A DNA stretch of 5,233 bases from Erysipelothrix sp. UBA3377 (GTDB lineage: Bacteria > Bacillota_I > Bacilli_A > Erysipelotrichales > Erysipelotrichaceae): assembly GCA_002359085.1 (NCBI GenBank), contig DEQB01000017.1:1-5233 (forward strand), written 5' to 3'. Positions 1 to 5,233 of this stretch are shown one piece after another. Position 1 is the first letter of the stretch, and each line of letters starts with the position of its first letter. The notes below the pieces were generated by a model that was given only the letters and a program-made list of their open reading frames with translations, was not told the origin of the DNA and ran no database searches. A program made the translations under genes and the position numbers.

Positions 1-312
1 AAAATTCCTTACTGCGATGTGTGTGAAGATGGTATTTCAAATACTTTCAGTATTGTACCTCAAGTCTTGGGTAAAAGCGACAATGAACGTATCACAAACT
101 TAGTGGGTGTAATGGATGGATACTTTAGACAATCTGCACACCACTTAAACGTAAACGTTTTAAACCGTGAAAAACTACAAGATGCCATGTTGCATCCAGA
201 AAACTATCCACAATTAACCATTCGTGTTTCAGGATATGCCGTAAACTTTATCCGTTTATCCGAAGAACAACAATTAGAAGTTATTAATAGAACATTCCAT
301 GACGCTATCTAA
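1..312 (+). CDS. pflB: Pyruvate formate-lyase (formate C-acetyltransferase), C-terminal end, 5'-truncated
   Basis: This is the last 103 codons of the gene; the frame is open from base 1 (KIPYCDVCEDG...) and stops with TAA at 310-312. PflB converts pyruvate and CoA to acetyl-CoA and formate in the cytoplasm under anaerobic conditions, using a glycyl radical. The diagnostic motif RVSGYAV is present at window residues 75-81; the radical-bearing Gly is residue 78 (GGA, 232-234). The preceding HHLNVNVLN and LHPENYPQLTI segments are also typical of true pyruvate formate-lyases. The family is usually about 740-760 aa, so roughly six-sevenths of the protein lies left of the window, including the catalytic Cys-Cys pair. 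A GTG at 19 is an internal valine, not a start. The reading frame overlaps pflA by 14 nt, which fits one operon and coupled expression. Identification is firm; glycerol/diol dehydratase relatives share the Gly motif, but the adjacent PflA and this tail favour PflB. Confidence 0.96.
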   Translation, partial: KIPYCDVCEDGISNTFSIVPQVLGKSDNERITNLVGVMDGYFRQSAHHLNVNVLNREKLQDAMLHPENYPQLTIRVSGYAVNFIRLSEEQQLEVINRTFHDAI

Positions 313-1045
313 TCGAGAACAAGTCGGTTATGTCAGAAAATATGAAACAATGGGCATGGTGGACGGTCCAGGAATAAGAACCATTGCGTTTTTATCCGGA
401 TGTCCACTGCGCTGTAAGTTCTGTCATAATCCAGACATGTGGGGGCATGCACCCGAAGATCAAACTACGGTGCAAGAGCTTGTGGATAAACTCAAAAGAT
501 TTAAACCCTATTATGGGGATACAGGGGGCGTCACATTTTGTGGCGGTGAACCTTTAAACCAACCCGAATTTTTATATCAAGCCATGAAGGCATGTAAAGA
601 AGAAGGCATCGGAACAGTATTGGATACTTCTGGATTTGGAAGGGCTGATACATTTGAAGACATTCTCAGTGTTACGGATGTGGTCCTCTATGACATCAAA
701 GGATTAGAAGAAGACAAATACCGTGATATGACGGGTGTACCCATGAAAGTTACCGAAACATTCTTACAAACTGCTCAAAGAATGGATGTAGATATTTGGA
801 TTCGTATTGTGATTGTCCCAGGTATTCATGATTCTTATGAATACATGGATCAACTGGCTCAATATATTGCGCCTTTAAAAAATATCGATCGCATTGAATT
901 GTTGCCATACCACACAATGGGTATCAACAAGTACGAAGTCATTGATATGGAGTATCCTTTAGAAGGTGTTCCTGCAATGAATAAAGACGTTGCGATGGAG
1001 TTACAAACGTATCTAATCCAAAAAGTTGATGAGATTAGAGGTTAA
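299..1045 (+). CDS. pflA: Pyruvate formate-lyase activating enzyme (radical SAM)
   Basis: This 248-aa protein matches the family length (E. coli PflA is 246 aa). It is a cytoplasmic radical-SAM enzyme that cleaves S-adenosylmethionine with a [4Fe-4S] cluster to generate the glycyl radical on PflB. The cluster motif C-x3-C-x2-C is at C35, C39 and C42 (GCPLRCKFCHNPDMW), preceded by the family signature MVDGPGIRT at residues 20-28. The SAM-binding GGEP motif is at 82-85. Further conserved blocks are DTSGFG (109-114), LYDIKG (130-135), RIVIVPG (169-175) and LPYHTMGINKY (202-212). The ATG at 299 puts the cysteine motif at the usual distance from the N terminus. No good Shine-Dalgarno sequence precedes it, and the start lies inside the end of pflB, so translation is probably coupled to pflB termination. 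A terminator follows after the TAA. Nothing essential is missing. Confidence 0.97.
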   Translation: MTLSNREQVGYVRKYETMGMVDGPGIRTIAFLSGCPLRCKFCHNPDMWGHAPEDQTTVQELVDKLKRFKPYYGDTGGVTFCGGEPLNQPEFLYQAMKACKEEGIGTVLDTSGFGRADTFEDILSVTDVVLYDIKGLEEDKYRDMTGVPMKVTETFLQTAQRMDVDIWIRIVIVPGIHDSYEYMDQLAQYIAPLKNIDRIELLPYHTMGINKYEVIDMEYPLEGVPAMNKDVAMELQTYLIQKVDEIRG

Positions 1046-1054
1046 TAGATACTT

Positions 1055-1080
1055 AAGGAGTACCAAATTGGTACTCTTTT
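1055..1080 (+). terminator. Rho-independent terminator of the pfl operon
   Basis: A 7-bp perfect stem GAGTACC (1058-1064) / GGTACTC (1070-1076) has a 5-nt AAATT loop. It is extendable by one G-U and two A-U pairs into AAG/TTT, and a short T tract runs at 1077-1080. It starts about 10 nt after the pflA stop and separates the pfl operon from metG. The U tract is short and ends in TTTTAATAT, so termination may be partial. Confidence 0.8.
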
Positions 1081-1090
1081 AATATAGAAC

Positions 1091-1129
1091 CCCTATAATC
1101 TAGTACTGTATTAATGAACAATTATAGGG
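1091..1129. repeat. Perfect 9-bp inverted repeat at the metG promoter
   Basis: CCCTATAAT (1091-1099) and ATTATAGGG (1121-1129) are exact reverse complements separated by 21 nt. The right arm directly abuts the -10 hexamer TATAAT at 1130-1135, giving a second, overlapping dyad ATTATA-GGG-TATAAT. The position would suit a regulator binding site, but no known operator is recognised. AT-rich promoter DNA makes part of this symmetry easy to obtain by chance, although the CCC/GGG ends are less expected. Confidence 0.5.
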
Positions 1130-1135
1130 TATAAT
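1107..1135 (+). promoter_or_regulatory. Probable metG promoter
   Basis: A perfect -10 box TATAAT lies at 1130-1135. The sequence 17 nt upstream (TGTATT at 1107-1112) is a poor -35, and no exact extended -10 (TGnTATAAT) is present; the preceding bases are GGG. Transcription would start near 1142, leaving a leader of only about 20 nt. That is too short for a T-box or other riboswitch. The location after the pfl terminator and before a strong ribosome binding site supports the call. Confidence 0.6.
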
Positions 1136-1147
1136 ATACAGGCATAT

Positions 1148-1154
1148 AAGGAGG
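1148..1154 (+). promoter_or_regulatory. Ribosome binding site of metG
   Basis: AAGGAGG, a near-perfect anti-16S match, lies 8 nt before the ATG at 1163 and fixes that start codon. Confidence 0.9.
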
Positions 1155-1162
1155 CTGAAACG

Positions 1163-3079
1163 ATGAAACCTATAAAAAACTATTATATTACGACTGCGAT
1201 TGCCTATACCTCAGCCAAGCCACATATAGGAAATGTTTATGAAATCGTATTAAGTGATAGCATAGCGCGTTTTAAAAGAGCGCAAGGCTATCAAGTTTAT
1301 TTTCAAACAGGAACTGATGAGCATGGACAAAAGATAGAAGAATACGCGAAAAACGCCAACAGAACACCCAAAGAACATGTGGATGAAATTGCGGGTATTA
1401 TCCGTAATATCTTTGACGAAATGGATATCAGTTATGATAACTTTATTCGCACTACCGATGCATATCATGTAAAACAAACTCAAAAAATATTTAAGAAACT
1501 TTATGAACAAGGGGACTTGTATAAAGGGACTTATTCTGGATTATACTGCCAGTCTTGTGAAGCGTATTATACGGAAAGTCAGTTAAACGAAGATGGCATT
1601 TGTCCAGTTTGTGGCGCAAGTTTAATTCAACAAGAAGAGGAATCTTATTTCTTTAAATTATCAGACTACCAAGATCGTTTGGTTAAGCATATTGAAGACA
1701 ATCCAGAATTCATTCAACCTGAATCTCGTAAAAACGAAATGATTCAAAACTTTTTAAAGGAACCCTTGCATGACTTAGCGGTTTCTAGAACGAGCTTTGA
1801 TTGGGGAATACCTGTTGAATTCGATCATAATCATATTGTGTATGTTTGGATTGATGCATTGGCGAACTATATAACTGGACTTGGATATGATGTGGATGGT
1901 GATCATGGCCCATTGTTTGAACAATACTGGCCCGCAAATGTTCATATTATTGGTAAAGATATTTTAAGATTCCATACCATTTACTGGCCCATCCTATTGA
2001 TGGCTCTGGATCTACCCCTACCGAAACAAATCTTTGGTCACCCGTGGCTATTAATTGGGGAAGGTAAGATGAGTAAATCCAAAGGAAATGTGGTTTATAC
2101 CGATGAACTGACGGATGTATTGGGTACTGATGCGGTACGTTACCTCATGTTACATGAAATGCCTTTTGAAAGAGATGGCCACATTACCCATGAACTATTG
2201 ATTGAACGATACAATACAGATCTTGCGAACATTACAGGAAACTTAATCAGTCGTACCATTGCGATGACCAACAAATACTTTGACGGTGTGATCTCAAACA
2301 ACACAACCCATGAAGCCATTGATGATGAATTGATAGAAATGGCTTCAACATTGAATGAAAAGGTATCCAAATCCATGGAAGGCTTGCATGTTCAAGAAGC
2401 GATCAATCATATTCTTGCGGTATTTAGACGCAGTAATAAATATATCGATGAAACGGAACCTTGGAACCTAGCGAAAGATGAATCTAAACAGGACAGACTT
2501 CAAACAGTGCTTTATAACTTGCTTGAAAGTATCCGTTTGGGCGCAATTCTTTTGGACTCATTTGTTCCCAAGACAGCTCAGAAAATTTTGGATCAATTGA
2601 ACACCAACCACCGTTCATTTGAAGATTCAAAAACATTCGGACTGTTAGAACTGAATCATAAGATTGTAGAAAAAGCAGAGATCCTGTTTAAGAGACTGGA
2701 TATGGAAGAAACCATGGAAGCCTTTAATAAAAAGGAAGAACCTTTGGTTAAAGAAGAAGACTTGATTACGTTTGAAGAATTTTCGAAAGTGGATATGAGA
2801 ACGGGCATCATTAAGGAAGTCGCAAAACATCCTAATGCTGACAGGCTCTATGTACTTCAAGTTGATATTGGTGGAAAACAAGTCCAGATTGTGAGTGGCT
2901 TGGTGGGTAATTTCTCAGAAGCACAACTGCTAAACAGAAGCGTTGTGGTAGCAGTGAACTTAAAGCCAGCTAAATTAAGAGGTGTTGAATCTAACGGTAT
3001 GATTATTGCTGCTAAAGATGAAAACACAATGGACTTAATCAGTGCTCCAAACGTAAAGAGTGGTACAAAATTAAGTTAA
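1163..3079 (+). CDS. metG: Methionyl-tRNA synthetase with C-terminal tRNA-binding domain
   Basis: This 638-aa class I aminoacyl-tRNA synthetase charges tRNA-Met with methionine in the cytoplasm. The N-terminal Rossmann catalytic domain carries the HIGH-type motif HIGN at residues 21-24 and KMSKS at 302-306. A zinc knuckle in the connecting domain keeps all four cysteines (C129, C132, C147, C150), as in Bacillus-type enzymes. The helical anticodon-binding domain spans roughly 350-510, with DLANITGNLISR (353-364) and EPWNLAK (432-438). Residues about 535-638 form a Trbp111-like OB fold (KVDMRTGIIKEVAKHPNADRL region, 542-562; LKPAKLRGVESNGM, 600-613) that binds tRNA and aids dimerisation. The length is slightly shorter than typical Bacillus MetG (about 660 aa), with no domain missing. 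The start is fixed by AAGGAGG. The gene appears monocistronic: it has its own promoter and terminator, and a convergent gene follows. The tatD/rnmV/ksgA genes often found after metG are not there. Confidence 0.98.
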   Translation: MKPIKNYYITTAIAYTSAKPHIGNVYEIVLSDSIARFKRAQGYQVYFQTGTDEHGQKIEEYAKNANRTPKEHVDEIAGIIRNIFDEMDISYDNFIRTTDAYHVKQTQKIFKKLYEQGDLYKGTYSGLYCQSCEAYYTESQLNEDGICPVCGASLIQQEEESYFFKLSDYQDRLVKHIEDNPEFIQPESRKNEMIQNFLKEPLHDLAVSRTSFDWGIPVEFDHNHIVYVWIDALANYITGLGYDVDGDHGPLFEQYWPANVHIIGKDILRFHTIYWPILLMALDLPLPKQIFGHPWLLIGEGKMSKSKGNVVYTDELTDVLGTDAVRYLMLHEMPFERDGHITHELLIERYNTDLANITGNLISRTIAMTNKYFDGVISNNTTHEAIDDELIEMASTLNEKVSKSMEGLHVQEAINHILAVFRRSNKYIDETEPWNLAKDESKQDRLQTVLYNLLESIRLGAILLDSFVPKTAQKILDQLNTNHRSFEDSKTFGLLELNHKIVEKAEILFKRLDMEETMEAFNKKEEPLVKEEDLITFEEFSKVDMRTGIIKEVAKHPNADRLYVLQVDIGGKQVQIVSGLVGNFSEAQLLNRSVVVAVNLKPAKLRGVESNGMIIAAKDENTMDLISAPNVKSGTKLS

Positions 3080-3107
3080 GAGTATTCAATATGAGTACTC
3101 TTTTTTT
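3079..3107 (+). terminator. Rho-independent terminator of metG
   Basis: The stem AGAGTATTC (3079-3087) / GAGTACTCT (3093-3101) is 9 bp with one G-U pair and a 5-nt AATAT loop. The stem begins at the last base of the metG TAA stop. The T run is 3101-3107, its first base also closing the stem. The stem resembles that of the pfl terminator (GAGTA.../...TACTC). Confidence 0.9.
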
Positions 3108-3111
3108 GCGC

Positions 3112-3140
3112 AAAAAAAACTGTGTCGTTAAACACAGTTT
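3112..3140 (-). terminator. Rho-independent terminator of the 72-aa protein gene
   Basis: Read on the minus strand, AAACTGTGT (3140-3132) pairs perfectly with ACACAGTTT (3125-3117) over a 6-nt loop TTAACG, followed by TTTTT (3116-3112). It lies 20 nt past the stop of the small gene. Its U tract faces that of the metG terminator across GCGC, so two one-directional terminators stand back to back between convergent genes. Confidence 0.88.
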
Positions 3141-3160
3141 CAATGAAGGGGAAACTTAAA

Positions 3161-3379
3161 TTATTTTTCAATAAGACCTTTGGCTTTGTCTTTGAGTTTT
3201 TCAGCAGCGCTTTTACCCTCATCGATCAGATCTTCAGCCTTATCTTTACCATCTTCCCACAGGTCTTCAGCTTTGTCTTTTACTCTATCCAAAACTTCCT
3301 TACCATCTTCAATCAGGTCATCGGATTTGTCCTTTGCCTTATCCAATAAATCTTTTGATAATCCTTTTAGATTTTCCAT
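3161..3379 (-). CDS. Small acidic 11-mer-repeat (LEA-like, amphipathic helix) protein
   Basis: This 72-aa protein has no recognised named family. It is extremely charged (about 23 Asp/Glu against 17 Lys/Arg), with no Cys, no signal peptide and no membrane segment, and should form one long amphipathic helix. It consists of 11-residue units beginning at S8, S19, A37, A48 and A59, of the form [AS]-x-[DK]-L-x-[DE]-x-[GA]-K-x-x (for example AEDLIDEGKSA), with one 7-residue step (LDRVKDK, 30-36). Such 11-mers are known from group-3 LEA proteins, apolipoproteins and similar lipid- or stress-related proteins. A role in desiccation/stress protection or membrane-surface binding is inference only. The gene is well supported: AGGAGGA lies 7 nt before the ATG, a TATAAT promoter is upstream, and a dedicated terminator follows. 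It looks monocistronic and convergent to metG. It may be short-lived or stress-induced, but the sequence does not show this. Confidence 0.88.
   Translation of the reverse strand: MENLKGLSKDLLDKAKDKSDDLIEDGKEVLDRVKDKAEDLWEDGKDKAEDLIDEGKSAAEKLKDKAKGLIEK
3173..3358 (-). repeat. Coding 33-bp (11-codon) repeats inside the small acidic protein gene
   Basis: Codons 8-69 comprise five 33-nt units plus one 21-nt step. Units 37-47 (3271-3239) and 48-58 (3238-3206) are the closest pair at DNA level, sharing GCTGAAGA and GGTAAA in register. The others have diverged, so the array is old rather than a fresh tandem duplication. Confidence 0.7.
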
Positions 3380-3386
3380 AATAAAA

Positions 3387-3393
3387 TCCTCCT
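3387..3393 (-). promoter_or_regulatory. Ribosome binding site of the small acidic protein gene
   Basis: AGGAGGA on the minus strand lies 7 nt before the ATG (3379-3377). This strong match selects the start and argues that the repeat-rich ORF is genuinely translated. Confidence 0.9.
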
Positions 3394-3401
3394 ATACACC
3401 T

Positions 3402-3431
3402 ATTATACTGTGACTTGATTTTGATTTACAA
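3402..3431 (-). promoter_or_regulatory. Probable sigma-A-type promoter of the small acidic protein gene
   Basis: On the minus strand a perfect -10 TATAAT (3407-3402) is preceded by TTGTAA (3431-3426, 4 of 6 to TTGACA) with an 18-nt spacer. Transcription would start near 3395, giving a leader of about 16 nt that is almost entirely ribosome binding site. Confidence 0.7.
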
Positions 3432-3442
3432 ATGAAATAATC

Positions 3443-3465
3443 AAAAAAATCCCCGAAGGGATTTT
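3443..3465 (-). terminator. Rho-independent terminator of the membrane-protein gene, UUCG loop
   Basis: On the minus strand AAAATCCC (3465-3458), loop TTCG (3457-3454) and GGGATTTT (3453-3446) form an 8-bp perfect stem closed by the very stable C(UUCG)G tetraloop. The T run covers 3449-3443, partly within the stem. It begins 7 nt after the TAG of the membrane-protein gene and isolates it from the next gene's promoter. Confidence 0.92.
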
Positions 3466-3472
3466 AAGTAAA

Positions 3473-5233
3473 CTATTTAATGGGCAATCTGGTGTTTCCA
3501 TTGATGATTAAATAATTGTAACGTCTACCATCTGAGTTAACATGTGAACCTAAGAGGTTTTCTCTTAGTGCATCAAGTTCTGCTTCAGTTAAACTCTCAA
3601 GTCCTTCATATTCGTAGTCATACTTACCTTCATTGTAGTAACCACCAGCATTGAAGATTTGACCAAAGTTACTGACATGTGAATTATTAACTTCTTCAAT
3701 TACATAATTATGAGAGTCATTTTTAATGGGGTTTACATAGATTGAATCGAGATAATTGACGGTATTCACAAAACGGTCATCAATAAATACTTTCGATCCG
3801 GAAGACATTTCCTTGGTTGTATCATAGGCATAGCCATCAATTCTAACGACTTCGTAATCTGTTTTGAATTGGATTGTAAATTCGTAATCCACAATGTACT
3901 TAAGTTGTGCAGGTTCGTGAACCATTGATTCTTGACGGATCGCTTCAATATCTTTGAGATAATTTTCGATAAACTTAGAACGCACTGCCTCATGTGAATT
4001 GTTGGGTACTTGTACGTTTGAATCCATCACATCATTACTGATGGTAAGGCGGTTCATTGGAATCGAACTGTCTAAGATGGGGTTGATCATTTTTTGATAC
4101 TGTGGACTTTTTAGTAATACTGTAAAATCCATCAATAAACTAATGGGAACGTTGAGACTGTAATTCATTTCACGATTGTTTTCTAAAACATAGGTGAAGG
4201 ATAAATTAGAAAGTTCTTTGTTCATTCTATCGGGATATAAATCAGAATTAAATCCTGAAAAGTCACCATTCTTAAGGAAGTTCTTCTCTTTTTTAACCTT
4301 TTGGTTAATGGAATTATGAACTTTCACAAACTCACTGATCAAAGTATCATCAATAATTTTAACACTGTTGTATTGATATGAAAATTCATTGGTTGATAAA
4401 ATCGGATCGATTGAGCTTAATTGGTAATCATCGATAATGATGTAATCGATATTTTTTGATTTGGGTAAATTCCAAACTGTACCAAAAGCCTGTGTTTGAA
4501 TGATTGAGTACGAAAATAATGAAGCAACTACTGTGATTGCCACAAAGTTTCGTACAATCTTTAAGAATCCTTTGGTAGATCTATTTTTAAACAGGCTTAA
4601 TATAGCGTAAGCTACAAAACTTAGGATTAAAGCCAATAGGAATGATTCGATGGTAAAGAAGTCTCTTCCTGACAAACCCGCATACTCGAAATCAAATGCG
4701 CGATATACGACATTGATGATGATGAAGAAGATTCCAGTAAATATGGAACCAACAATTGGGAAGTAGAATCTATTGGTGAAAGGCTCTTCTGATCGCTCAG
4801 ATTTACGATTCTTATATAGAGTGACTTGTGCTGAAATAATTAACAGGTAAATCACACCCCAATAAATAACGAGTTGGGTTGGGAATGTTTCCAAATTAAC
4901 TGCATGGTATACCGCATAGAATGGGGTCATACCTTTAAGCATTTTGGGAGAAACTTGATCAAGACCAAATAAGAAATCACTGGTGAACATTGCGATCACA
5001 AAGTAAATAAAGAATGGAATCAAGATAAAGAGTCCCGTATGAATCATGCTGTCAATGAGTGTTCCTGTATTCATAATAACGAAAGTAGGAATGGATTGAA
5101 TGATCACAAAGAATATTGAAATGATTAAGTATATCTCAAACATTCTACCAAAAGTAACGTTATAGAATCCATAGAGCATCGCATGTCCCAAGAAGTAGTT
5201 AATGGTAAACGGTAATAAAATTAAAATGTTACC
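3473..5233 (-). CDS. Large membrane protein, probable ABC-2-type permease with extracytoplasmic C-terminal domain (5'-truncated)
   Basis: The frame is open to the right edge (586 codons seen; first residues GNILILLPFTINYF) and stops with TAG at 3475-3473. The N terminus is therefore outside; the TTG at 5191 has no ribosome binding site and lies mid-helix, so it is not the start. Hydrophobic segments, numbered from the window edge, are about 1-19 (partial), 32-54, 61-83, 117-140, 158-177, 195-215 and 227-247. Lys/Arg-rich loops at 141-155 (KNRKSERS) and 216-226 are probably cytoplasmic. This puts the soluble C-terminal region, about 255-586, outside the membrane. That region is rich in Asn, Tyr and Asp and has no Cys pairs or known catalytic motif that I recognise. 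The overall plan resembles multi-spanning ABC-2-type permease proteins of Firmicutes with a C-terminal extracellular domain (possibly the DUF6449 group). The family name is a guess, and substrate and partners are unknown. A matching ATPase gene would be expected beyond the right edge. Confidence 0.85.
   Translation of the reverse strand, partial: GNILILLPFTINYFLGHAMLYGFYNVTFGRMFEIYLIISIFFVIIQSIPTFVIMNTGTLIDSMIHTGLFILIPFFIYFVIAMFTSDFLFGLDQVSPKMLKGMTPFYAVYHAVNLETFPTQLVIYWGVIYLLIISAQVTLYKNRKSERSEEPFTNRFYFPIVGSIFTGIFFIIINVVYRAFDFEYAGLSGRDFFTIESFLLALILSFVAYAILSLFKNRSTKGFLKIVRNFVAITVVASLFSYSIIQTQAFGTVWNLPKSKNIDYIIIDDYQLSSIDPILSTNEFSYQYNSVKIIDDTLISEFVKVHNSINQKVKKEKNFLKNGDFSGFNSDLYPDRMNKELSNLSFTYVLENNREMNYSLNVPISLLMDFTVLLKSPQYQKMINPILDSSIPMNRLTISNDVMDSNVQVPNNSHEAVRSKFIENYLKDIEAIRQESMVHEPAQLKYIVDYEFTIQFKTDYEVVRIDGYAYDTTKEMSSGSKVFIDDRFVNTVNYLDSIYVNPIKNDSHNYVIEEVNNSHVSNFGQIFNAGGYYNEGKYDYEYEGLESLTEAELDALRENLLGSHVNSDGRRYNYLIINGNTRLPIK

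Noticed and set aside
1121..1126. Divergent minus-strand promoter (TATAAT on the minus strand at 1126-1121)
   Set aside because: There is no acceptable -35 at the right distance and no minus-strand gene to serve; the hexamer is a by-product of the dyad at the metG promoter.
1081..1162. T-box or SAM-type riboswitch upstream of metG
   Set aside because: The predicted leader is only about 20 nt and the whole intergenic region is 117 nt. No T-box consensus or antiterminator was seen, and the only terminator belongs to the pfl operon.
1250..2881. Three minus-strand open frames inside metG
   Set aside because: They lie opposite a fully conserved synthetase gene, with no ribosome binding site or recognisable protein features; they are shadows of metG codons.
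3122..3413. Plus-strand open frames of 75 and 77 codons over the small acidic protein gene
   Set aside because: They are antisense images of the 11-codon repeat (Ser/Leu/Phe-rich periodic translations), have no ribosome binding site, and overlap a gene with clear signals on the other strand.
3766..3993. Minus-strand 75-codon frame inside the membrane-protein gene
   Set aside because: It is out of frame within the continuous 586-codon frame on the same strand, with no supporting signals.
5189..5191. TTG as the start of the membrane-protein gene
   Set aside because: The frame stays open and hydrophobic to the window edge (GNILILLPFTINYF), and no ribosome binding site precedes the TTG; the true start is outside the window.

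Overview
The window is 5.2 kb of AT-rich bacterial DNA that uses the standard genetic code: Trp is TGG in the genes read, and no in-frame TGA interrupts the long frames. AGGAGG-type ribosome binding sites, TATAAT -10 boxes and short hairpin plus U-tract terminators point to a low-GC Gram-positive lineage. This could be Bacillota, an Erysipelotrichia-like group, or a standard-code Mollicutes relative such as the Acholeplasma group. The species cannot be read from the sequence.

Left part (1-1080, + strand): the 3' end of the pyruvate formate-lyase gene (pflB, with its glycyl-radical motif) overlaps by 14 nt the complete gene for its activating enzyme (pflA). A hairpin terminator closes this anaerobic pyruvate-fermentation operon. 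PflA uses S-adenosylmethionine and a [4Fe-4S] cluster to install the glycyl radical on PflB.

Middle part (1081-3107, + strand): a short promoter region with a perfect 9-bp inverted repeat around the -10 box, then metG (methionyl-tRNA synthetase). MetG is a complete 638-aa enzyme with HIGH, KMSKS, a four-cysteine zinc knuckle and a C-terminal tRNA-binding OB fold. The gene ends in its own terminator, whose stem begins at the last base of the stop codon.

Right part (3112-5233, - strand): a 72-aa acidic, highly charged protein made of 11-residue amphipathic repeats (LEA-like or apolipoprotein-like), with its own promoter, ribosome binding site and terminator. Next is the 3' part of a large membrane-protein gene whose start lies beyond the right edge. 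It has about seven predicted membrane segments and a roughly 330-residue C-terminal domain predicted to lie outside the cell. It is probably an ABC-2-type permease-like protein. The metG and small-gene terminators stand back to back within about 60 bp.

Most of the window is ordinary housekeeping and fermentation content. The items that merit a second look are the 11-mer-repeat protein, the exported domain of the membrane protein, and the inverted repeat at the metG promoter. I see no CRISPR array, insertion sequence, tRNA or rRNA, and no convincing new multi-gene system. No stretch of more than 300 bases lacks a gene.
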